64,000 bases of DNA, from the NCBI RefSeq assembly GCF_963169125.1, contig NC_084796.1:88334888-88398887 (forward strand). Reading direction: 5' to 3'. How positions within the stretch are numbered: position 1 is the first letter of the stretch; every line of letters starts with the position of its first letter. The notes beneath the pieces were generated by a model that was given only the letters and a program-made list of their open reading frames with translations, was not told the origin of the DNA and did not search any database. This DNA is from Humulus lupulus. Its lineage: Eukaryota; Streptophyta; Magnoliopsida; Rosales; Cannabaceae. Shown piece by piece: positions 55,881-64,000 of the stretch. A program made the translations under genes and the position numbers.

Positions 55881-55888
55881 GCGCCAAA
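55881..55888 (-). promoter_or_regulatory. E2F-type site
   Basis: TTTGGCGC on the - strand, a full match to the E2F consensus TTTSSCGC, 93 bp upstream of the helicase ATG. E2F sites of this kind drive S-phase genes in plants such as PCNA and ribonucleotide reductase. Function here is inferred from the match, its position and the gene's replication role. Confidence 0.6.
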
Positions 55889-55900
55889 CTTTTAAACTTT

Positions 55901-56470
55901 ATTAATTTCTTTTGGCTACTCCTATTATTGCCCCCAACTTCCATTCTTATTACATTTTACCTACCAACACAATGTCCACTTTATCCTAAAAAATGACATC
56001 ACCTAACCTCACATTATTTATTTTACACCAAATATTTACATTATACCACACAAAAACTTCTCTATATTTTTGTTGACTGTTTTTTTCGCTATCAACCTAA
56101 TCTAAAAACTTGACAAAAAATAAAAGAAAATAACACAGAGGTTTTACGTGGTTCAGGATATAAAAAAGCCATAATCCATGAGTATTTGGTATTAGAGAGT
56201 TTAAAGCTTGTTTGAGCAAGCTTCAATAGTCTCGAGCAGTGTATATATTGCTCTGAGTTTACAATGTTTAACTAGCCAAAAATCTAAACCCTTTACAAAG
56301 AGATATCACAGTCTTATTTATAAGGGTCTGGGTCATTAATGTACCTAATGGACAATTAATACAATATTCATCATTATTTTGGGAGTAAAATGTTAATTGA
56401 TTACATAGGGATGCACTAATAAAGACTATGGGCTCAGGAAAATTGCACAGGCCCATTTGCAGAAAGTTGT
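55901..56470. other. upstream region of the helicase gene
   Basis: No gene recognised. From about 56110 the sequence (taacacagaggttttacgtg gttcagg) looks like a fragment of a repetitive element, but no ends or duplication were found. Confidence 0.4.
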
Positions 56471-56766
56471 TGTAATGCCCTAGATAACCAAAATCGTCAC
56501 ACTGTGTATTTTAAATAGTGTTTAACTCGTTAAACAAGTCATTAGGTCATAAACATGCATCTAAGTATTATTAATGGCCAGGGTTAAACCCTAGTTCCCC
56601 TGAAACACCTTGGTCGTGGTGGTCAAGTGGCCACATATGTGCACGTCGCCACCTAAGCTCTCCACTCAAGACTAGGTAAGCTTTATTTTCCCTTTACCTG
56701 TACCATATAGCACCCGTGAGTCAAGGATCAGCAAGAAAACTTATTATTGCATGTATACAAGTCTTA

Positions 56767-56955
56767 ATAAATGATCATGGGGTCCTGTGCCTTGAATAGA
56801 TGATTGTTAAGTCATCTTGGGGTCATGTGCCCTGAATAGATGACTGTTAAGTCATCCTGGGGCTTTGTGCCATTAAATGATGATTGTAAAGTCATCCTGG
56901 GATTTTGTGCCCTAGCTATGTGACCATCAAGTCACCTGGGCCTTTTATCCCTGGC
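56767..56955. repeat. ~42-bp tandem repeats in LTR2
   Basis: Four to five imperfect units of the type gtcatcctggggtcatgtgc cctgaatagatgactgttaa. They probably lie in the U3 part of LTR2 and could act as promoter sub-repeats. Confidence 0.75.
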
Positions 56956-57061
56956 TCTAAGTAACTAGCCATAGACTAGCCAAGCGCTTTAGTTTTCTTC
57001 GACCATTGGGTCGGATGAGCGTATAATGCTCTGTTGATTAGATCTAATCATATCGACCAAC

Positions 57062-57215
57062 GCTCATTGCGCTATTGCCGCTCTTGACTCATAAGTCAAT
57101 GCCATACAACCAGTGCTCAGCACTATTGTCGTTCCTAACTGATAAGTCAAAGCTTCACAACCAGCACTCAGCACTATTGTCATTTCTGACTGATAAGTCA
57201 GTGCATTTCTCAAGT
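57062..57215. repeat. ~51-bp tandem repeats in LTR2
   Basis: Three imperfect units: gctcagcactattgtcgttc followed by ctaactgataagtcaaagc and caaccag. They follow closely on the 42-bp array. Confidence 0.7.
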
Positions 57216-58729
57216 AAACAATGCAACCAGGCATTCATGATGCAATAGATATCCATATATAGAGCACTCAACTTGCTTCATCAATAATCATGTATGTCAC
57301 ATAATGGATGCAGTTTTCTTACCTCAGGCTTGAGCGTAAAATAGTTAAGAACGACCCTTGAGAACGATCCTGACCTTGGGCCCTTAGCGGTAACCTAATT
57401 ATAACCAAATATGAAATCCCATCAATAAAAAGAGTAATAAAAAATTCCCGAACTAAGTCCTAGCCCTTAGGACCTCAAATTCTACCAAACGGGGCAGTAG
57501 ATTGGATCTTGAGCCTTAAGGTTTGAAAACTCGCTCTTAAAACCAACATTGGCTCAAAAAGAACAGGCGGGCTACGACCTGCCCCCAAGGGTCGCGGCGC
57601 ACCTCCCAAACAGACAGCCCCCATGTCTGGGTGCCAGGGGCGGGCCGCGACTTGCCCTTGAGGGTCACGACGCACCATGCAGACACAGCCCTAACAAAGC
57701 TCTGAGGTTCGCTTAGGTCGCGGGGCCTAAGAACTCAGCCGTGACTTGACCCTGCGAACCCAGCTCCCCTGCATTTTCTCCAATTCATACTCAATGTAAA
57801 ATACTTCTAAACAATCCCAATATAAAAACCAAACCTCAAAACCACATCATCACCAAACCAGCAACAAAACCCAAGCTTAGAAACCCTCAAAACCCAATTC
57901 CATGATCAAACTTCCAAGCTTATAAACAACATAAAAACAAAGGAAAACTCAAATTTCAAGCTTAGAATCATTACCTCAACTATGAATTGAATCCCTCTAG
58001 TTGCTGCAATTCAATTCTAAACCTCAAGCTCTAGAACTCCAAGCTTGAATCCTTAACCTTAGCCTCCAAAAATCACACCGAGAGAGAGAAGAAAGAGAAT
58101 GGTCGAGAGAGAGAAGGAGAGTACCCTGTTTCTATTTTTCCTTGGTTCTTTCTACAACCAACCTTTAGTTAAGCCTATCGCATTTAACCTAAAATGATTA
58201 AAATACCCCTAAGGCCAACCTAATCCCTCAAAGCCACCCAAGGGCAATTTTGTCATTACGACCTACCTCGTTAATCATAGTTAACGTCACACAATTCCTA
58301 TTACTCCCAATATCCTCAAATAATTACCAATAATTTTCCATTACCCGCTCAATCTCGGTAATGTACTAAGTACCAAATTACCCCTATGCTCAACCCGAGC
58401 CCGGTAATTAACCCTGTTATGACTAAACCGCTAACTTGCTTCCTAGGATCGTCTCATGCCGAATAGCTCAACTATATCCACATAATAATGTGGTCTCACC
58501 CATATATCACATGCATGCACATAAATATACAAATACGCCCTCAATGGGCCAAAATTACAAAAATGCCCTTTTTATAAGAAATGGCCCACATATATGCAAA
58601 TACAGTCATATAACAATACAACACACATAATCATGCATAGCATCACATAATAATGCATTAAATCAATTATTGCCCTCCTGGCCTCCTAATCCAGGCACTA
58701 AGCCATGTTAAGGAATTTGGGACGTTACA

Positions 58730-59770
58730 ACTGCCCACTAACTTTATGGGGAATAGGTATCCTGATAGTGTCAGGATGCGGCTACACATTCGCCCATGTC
58801 AGGCGGCGTTGTGGGAAAAGTCGATTGTCAAGTGTTCGAACTAGACACCACTACTCGACGCTCACCAAAAATTGTCAAACGAACTCTTGGTGGGCCACAC
58901 TTGGAGCTACTATAGGTTCAAAGACAAGAATCCTAGACCTGGAATTAGTGAATGAAGAAGGTGAGAAGACCACCTGAACAGTCCTTGGGGCATGGCTTCA
59001 TGTGGATACATCCATGCCTTAGAAATAGATCACGGGGCGTGGCCTCTCCTGGAGACATTTGCGCCTTGAGGATGAACCTTAGGGCGTGGCCTCATATGGA
59101 GACATCAATGCCTTGGAAACAGACCACAGAACGTGGCCTCGCTCGGAGACATCCGTGCCTCGAGGACGGACCTCGGAGCGTGCCTCACTTGGAGACATCC
59201 ACGTCTGGCTGGACCACAGCACTCAGAGTTTTACACTCTGAGGAGCTCTACGTGAGCTGTACGAAACCTCATTAACGTTCGAGGAGCTTCATTACTCCTC
59301 TAAAGACTGCAATGTGTCCAGTGTTGAAAACAAGGACAACATTTTCCCCCCAAGTCTTCGCTCGTCCTAGGACAGTGGAGACTTAAATGGAGAGGATTAA
59401 TTCGAAAGGTTTTTGGGAGGAGACGCTTGGGCTCTTCATGACGTCACTCTCTTGAAAATTTAGTGCCACGCGTCGACTCCTTATTGCTGGGCCCATAAAT
59501 CTATGCCATTAACGAGGAGTCCACTTTATGACCCAAAACGTCTAATTCGTACCCTAGGTGTCATTTCACCCCATACCCGAGGCGTCTTTTCCCATGCTAA
59601 TGATCACGGTCCACGCCTTTTGGATCCTGACCGTTGGATTACTCTTGAGTGCTTATGTTGTAGGTAATCAATAGTCGGGGTGGAGTTACTTCCACCCTAA
59701 GCTCTTCGAGTATAAAACTCGAGAACTGCCTCTCAGAAATCACTTTTAGCATTTGAAATTCAAACCTCAT
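58730..59770. other. GC-rich region with a minisatellite, possible LTR fragment
   Basis: About 1 kb between LTR2 and the copia element on the right. A 46-bp minisatellite is at 58985-59218. A TATA-like gagtataaaactcgag lies at about 59707, followed by ctctcagaaatcactttt, an arrangement resembling U3 and R of an LTR cut off by the copia insertion near 59771. A 107-codon open frame at 58952-59275 just reads through the minisatellite and has no family resemblance. Confidence 0.45.
58985..59218. repeat. 46-bp minisatellite, five units
   Basis: Five imperfect copies of about 46 bp built on gggcgtggcctcatatggag acatcaatgccttggaaaca gacc. Units differ from each other at several positions, so the array is old. 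Confidence 0.8.
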
Positions 59771-60901
59771 TGTTATATTATTTTATAATATAATGTAATA
59801 TTATATTATAATATAATGTTTTAGATTAAATAAATGTGACAAAGAGTGTCACATATTGTAACATATAATAGAGAGTTACAATATTTAGATATATGAGATA
59901 TATCCAAATAATGTAACATATTTGGTGTTATTAATTTGTAACTTCCAAATATTACCCTTTATTGTGTAAATTTGTTGTTACACAATATTGAGATGAATTT
60001 CATAAAGTCATATGTGATATGGCTGTTAGAGATATGATTTTAACCCCAATAATGTGTTTTGGGAGTTACAAAATCATTTGAGAGGGTTTGGAAAAACAAC
60101 ACATTTTTTAGTGCTGAAAATGGTTAGTGGTCGCGGCCACTGAATGTTGGTGGTCGTGGCCTGTGGGACAGAGGCTAGTGGCTGCAGCCACTAATGTCTT
60201 TGGCTGCGGCCACAGGCCAAAAACTGACCAATTTTTCAGTTTTTTCAATCTTTGTTGAACGGCTCAAAAAACCCAAATAACTCTCAAATCTCATTTTTAA
60301 TTCCATATTAATCCAATTAAACATTGGTAACAGCCATGGGGGTTGGTGGAATTTGAAATTCAAAGGGTGTCTCTAAACTCTAGAAATAGGAGCCTATAGC
60401 TCACTTGTAAGACACAGCATTTCTATCAATTAGAGCACTTGGCTAGAAACACCTTGAGGCTTGATAATTCCAGAAAGCTTTTCCAATATCCAGGAGAGAT
60501 CCCTTAGTGCTTGAGTTAAGGGGAAATAAGCTTTTGGACAAAGGTTTTAAACCTTGTTCAAGTTGGTGATCCCCAACCCTCTTCACTTAGGTTGTGTAAG
60601 TGAGAGTTTTCTTGTATTTCTGTTTTCCATTCTATTGTATTGTTTTCTTCTTATTCTCTTGTTCTTTTTACTTGTATTTCTTGTTCAAGAGTTGTAATCT
60701 TTTCTTTTCTTTTGTTTCAAACACTTTACTTTATTTGTAACCTTTTGCTTAGAGTTGTATTTTACTATTCTCTTCTTCTTCATCATCTTCTTCATTTCCT
60801 TTGTATAATTGTAATTTTCAGTTATAGAGTTGTAACTCCTTTTAATCAATCATTATTATTTATAATATATTGCATAGAGTTGTAATTTCTTACTATTTCC
60901 A

Positions 60902-61864
60902 TTGAGGCAAATTTATATTTTACTAACATTCAAAAGCTTAACCCTTTTTGTTTCAATGGAAGGGGAGACAATCAAGATCATGAACCAAGACCTAGTGAGA
61001 TTGGATAGGTTTGATGGATCCAATTTTACTAGGTGGCAAGACAAGGTGAGGTTTCTTTTAACCACTCTCAAAATCGCCTACATCCTTGAGTCTTCCTTGG
61101 CACCTCTAGCCGAGCCATCCGACAAAGACACTCCCGAGGAGGTGGAGAAAAGAAGGAAGAGGGAGGAGGACAATCTCCTTTGTAGGGGTCATATCCTCAA
61201 CGCCCTATCCGATAGGCTCTATGACCTCTACACCGAGACCAAATCAGCCAAGGAGATATGGGATGCACTTGAGAAAAAGTTTAAGGTTGAAGAGGAAGGT
61301 ACCAAAACGTTCTTGATATCTCAATACTTCGATTTCAATTTTTTTGGTGATAAACCTATTCTTCCTCAAATTCATGAAATGCAAATAATTGTTAACAAAT
61401 TGAAAGTGTTAAAGATTGAGCTTCCCGAGGCCTTTCAAGTTGGTGCTATAGTGGCTAAATTACTACCAACTTGGAAGAGCTATAGGAAAAGAATCCTTCA
61501 TAAAAATGAGGATTATTCTTTAGAGGAAATCCAAAAACATATTCGAATCGAAGAGGAATTGATATGTAGAGATAAACTTGTGGAGGGGTCTAATGGTGAG
61601 ACTTCCAAAGCAAATGCGGTGTCACAACCAAAACATCCCAAAAACAAAGGGAAAAAGGGTAACGAGAAACCTTTGGGTCCAAAAACCAACCCAAACAAGT
61701 TTAAGGGCGAGAAAGGTCCTTGCTTTGTGTGTGGGAAAAAGGGTCACTATGCTAGAGAGTGTAGGCATAGAAAAGACCAACAAGGACCTAAGGTGAACGC
61801 AACTCAAGAGGAAAACATAGTTGCTACCCTTAGTGAGGTGAATGCGGTCCAAGGCAAGGTATAA
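60902..61864 (+). CDS. copia H Gag with zinc knuckle
   Basis: I prefer the ATG at 60957 (MEGETIKIMNQDLVRLDRFD), because upstream sequence looks like leader; an in-frame ATG is also at 60902. The protein has the UBN2-type gag core (LDRFDGSNFTRWQDKVRFLL, SAKEIWDALEKKF) and ends with a basic stretch and the knuckle CFVCGKKGHYAREC. It terminates with TAA at 61862. The frame continues open after the stop into pol. Gag packages the element's RNA into particles. Confidence 0.85.
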   Translation: MRQIYILLTFKSLTLFVSMEGETIKIMNQDLVRLDRFDGSNFTRWQDKVRFLLTTLKIAYILESSLAPLAEPSDKDTPEEVEKRRKREEDNLLCRGHILNALSDRLYDLYTETKSAKEIWDALEKKFKVEEEGTKTFLISQYFDFNFFGDKPILPQIHEMQIIVNKLKVLKIELPEAFQVGAIVAKLLPTWKSYRKRILHKNEDYSLEEIQKHIRIEEELICRDKLVEGSNGETSKANAVSQPKHPKNKGKKGNEKPLGPKTNPNKFKGEKGPCFVCGKKGHYARECRHRKDQQGPKVNATQEENIVATLSEVNAVQGKV

Positions 61865-64000
61865 TGGTGGTGGTATGATATATGTGCCATCGTCCATGTC
61901 ACCTATGACAAATCATTGTTCAAGACCTTTGAAGAGTCAAAGGGCAACCATGAGATACAAATGGGCAATGAGGGCAAATCCAAGGTACTTGGCAAAGGTA
62001 CTATTGAAGTCTACTTCACCTCCGGCAAGAAAGTTACATTAGTGAATGTACTTTATGTTCCCGAAATGAGTAGAAACTTGGTAAGTGGTGATTTACTTGG
62101 CAAGCCCGGCATTAAAGTCGTTTTTGAGTCTGGTAAACTTATACTTACCAAATCAAATGTATTCTTGGGAAAAGGGTACTCTTGTGAGGGAATGGTTAAA
62201 TTGTGCACCAATGATGTAACTTTCAATGTTATCAATAAAAATGCTAATTCCGCCTATATTGTTGAGTATGATTCTTTATTTTTATGGCATCTTAGACTAT
62301 CGCATATAAGTTTTTCAACCATGAAAAGAGTAGTAAAATGTGGTATGATTGCATGCAATATTAAAAACTATGGTAAATGTGAAACATGTGTTAAGGCGAA
62401 AATGATTAAGAAACCATTTCCTAGTGTAGAAAGATCATCTAATTTACTAGATTTAATCCATAGTAATCTTTGTGAATTAAATGGTGTTTTAACTAGAGGT
62501 GGTAAAAGGTAATTTCTTACTTTTATAGATGATTTTAGTAGATATACCTATGTGTTTCTTTTAAAACATAAAGATGAAACTTTTGATGCTTTTAAATTGT
62601 ATAAATTAGAAGTTGAAAATCAACTAAATAAAAAGATTAAGGTGCTAAGAAGTGATAGAGGAGGAGAGTACTTCTCTAATGAATTCAATACATTTTGTGA
62701 AGAAAATGGTATAATTCATGAGTGCACTGCACCTTATACACCACAACACAATGGTGTTGCCGAAAGGAAAAATAGGACTTATCTAGAGATGATAAATTCT
62801 ATGTTGGTGTTTTCTAAGTTGAACTTCAACTTATGGGGTGAAGCGCTTTTAACCACTTGTCACATTCTTAATCGAATACCGATGAAGAAAAATGAGATAT
62901 CTCCATATGAGTTATGAAAAGGAAGAAAACCCAACATAGGGTACTTCAAAGTGTGGGGGTGTCTTGCATATTGCAAGAAAAATGAACCTAATAGAACAAA
63001 GTTAGGTTCAAGAGCCATAAAATGTGCTTTTGTTGGTTATGCCAACAATAGTAAAGCTTATAGGCTATTAGACTTAGAGTCTAATATTGTGATTGAATCT
63101 AGAGAAGTTGAATTTTTTGAGAATATGTTATGTGACAACAATTCTCAAGCCTCAACATATCTAAAGGAGAATTTGTTATATGAGAACAATTCTCAAGCTT
63201 CTACATCCAAAGTTGATTCTCAAGAGGAGAATTCTCAAAAAGATGTCAAGCAACCCTTTGAACCTAGAATAAGTCAAAGGCTTAAAAATCATAAAAGTCT
63301 AGTAATGGATGAGATAGATTCTCAACGAATTTCATTCTACATGGTAGAAGGAAATAGAGAGGAAGTCATTAGGAAAATTCCTATTGTACTTCTTGTTGAG
63401 GATGATCCTAAGACTTATAGAGAAGCTATGCAATCGAGAGATAGTGCATTTTGGAAAGAAGCCATCAATGATGAGATGGATTCCATTCTTTCCAATAACA
63501 CTTGGGAATTGGTAGACCTCCCACCAGGATCTAAGCCAATTGGGTGTAAGTGGGTATTTAGGAGAAAATACCACACTGATGGCACTATCCAAACCTTTAA
63601 AGCTAGATTAGTAGCTAAAGGGTTTAGGCAAAAAGAGGGTATCGATTATTTTGATACCTATGCGCCTGTTGCAATAACAACTTCTATAAGAATTTTGTTC
63701 GCTTTAGCTTTTATACACAACTTGTATGTTCATCAAATGGATGTCAAAACGGCATTCCTTAATGGTGACCCCAATGAGGAGATCTATATGGAACAACCCG
63801 AAGGGTTTGTCCTACCAAAATATGAACATAAAGTTTGTAGACTTGTAAAATCCTTATATGGATTGAAACAAGCTCCTAAGCAATGGCATGAGAAATTTGA
63901 TCAAGCCATCATGTCTAATGGGTTTAGACATAACAATGGAGACAAGTGTTTGTATTCCAAAACTTGTAAGGGTTATGTGATCATTGTTTGCTTATTTGTG
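61865..64000 (+). pseudogene. copia H Pol (protease, integrase, RT), in-frame stops, partial
   Basis: Same frame as gag. The region after the stop holds a protease-like block without a clear DSG (TYDKSLFKTFEE, VLYVPEMSRNLVSGDLL). Then GAG-pre-integrase FLWHLRLSHIS, integrase with IHSNL (Asp replaced by Asn) near 62458, FIDDFSRYTYVFLLKHKDE, RSDRGGEYFSNEF and NGVAERKNRTYLEM. Stops at 62510 (TAA where Tyr is expected) and 62915 (TGA where Trp is expected). From 62918 the frame is open to the window end, with the RT start KWVFRRKYHTDGTI and QMDVKTAFLNGDPNEEIYME and [14 protein letters not shown]. Confidence 0.85.

Larger units (their letters stand above)
55789..55900 (-). promoter_or_regulatory. 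5' UTR and proximal promoter of the helicase gene
   Basis: About 110 bp directly upstream of the ATG contain an E2F-type site, a telo-box and a 22-codon upstream reading frame, listed separately. No clear TATA box is seen close by. The transcription start cannot be fixed from the sequence. Confidence 0.6.
56471..58729 (-). repeat. 2.26-kb solo LTR (LTR2), inverted relative of LTR1
   Basis: On the - strand it reads TGTAACGTCCCAAATTCCTT ... GGGCATTACA, parallel to the ends of LTR1 (TGTAGCATCCCAAATTTGTT ... GGGCGTTACA). Similarity continues inward at both ends, for example ggcttagtgcc near the start and cacactgtgtattttaaata near the other end. No coding sequence. Flanks gttgt and actgc do not match, so no target duplication is evident. 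It lies 0.68 kb upstream of the helicase ATG. Confidence 0.8.
59771..64000 (+). mobile_element. Ty1/copia element H, Tork-like, running off the right edge
   Basis: The presumed 5' LTR begins TGTTATATTATT near 59771; its right end cannot be set because the 3' copy is outside the window and no standard tRNA-Met primer site is seen. Gag starts at 60957. Gag, protease, integrase and RT follow in one reading frame with three in-frame stops. The layout and motifs (CX2CX4HX4C knuckle, FIDDFSRY, QMDVKTAFLNGD) fit the Tork/Tnt1 group of copia elements. No frameshift is seen over 3 kb. Confidence 0.85.

Noticed and set aside
56110..56470. Possible LTR fragment upstream of LTR2 (ggttttacgtggttcagg)
   Set aside because: No second copy, ends or target duplication found; left as unassigned.
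58952..59275. 107-codon frame as a new repeat protein
   Set aside because: The frame follows a 46-bp minisatellite whose unit is not divisible by three, so it has no constant protein repeat; better explained as LTR sub-repeats.
1..64000. CRISPR arrays, operons, rRNA or tRNA genes
   Set aside because: None seen; the tandem repeats present are degenerate minisatellites in LTRs, and the tRNA-like signals are primer binding sites only.

Overview
The window is nuclear DNA from a flowering plant, probably a eudicot. The evidence is split genes with canonical GT-AG introns, plant-type Ty1/copia, Ty3/gypsy and L1-like retrotransposons, a Tourist-type MITE, initiator-tRNA primer binding sites and AT-rich introns. 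Species cannot be fixed from the sequence. I see no rRNA, tRNA or CRISPR locus.

Two host genes are present and they converge. On the + strand, 2..4269 is the 3' part of a SCAPER homologue: six exons, 1,031 residues in the window, with the 5' end lying beyond the left edge. On the - strand, 55788..9370 is one 46.4-kb gene. Its 24 exons were placed by reading frame and splice site. They join without a break into a 3,585-nt reading frame of 1,194 residues. The product is a SNF2-family DNA helicase with a C-terminal HNH nuclease, the plant counterpart of ZRANB3, also carrying a SMARCAL1-like N terminus. An E2F-type site, a telo-box and a short upstream reading frame lie directly before its ATG.

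Most of the window is transposable elements, many inside four bloated introns of the helicase gene. Layout: SCAPER exons (2-4269); 3' flank; 5'-truncated copia relic (5486-9170); helicase exons 24-18 with a fold-back element in intron 23 (9370-12149); intron 17 with a truncated LINE (13623-15602); exons 17-11 with a Tourist MITE in intron 14 (16011-19012); intron 10 with a complete copia element (19077-29531) that is interrupted by a young, nearly intact Ty3/gypsy element (21814-27182); exons 10-7 (29727-31389); intron 6 with a three-deep nest of copia A (31454-42861), copia B (33236-39236) and a 1.16-kb solo LTR (36049-37211), plus a LINE tail; exons 6-5 (42907-43200); intron 4 with a fold-back element and a 2.5-kb solo LTR (44247-53081) split by a full-length 6.4-kb LINE (44282-50640); exons 4-1 (53655-55788).

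Upstream of the helicase gene lies an inverted relative of the 2.5-kb LTR (56471-58729). A 1-kb stretch with a minisatellite follows, and then a copia element whose gag-pol frame runs off the right edge (59771-64000).

The point of most interest is how the helicase gene keeps an intact frame and splice sites although its introns hold several sense-oriented retrotransposons. The combination of an RPA-binding-like N terminus, a SNF2 motor and an HNH nuclease in one protein is the second.
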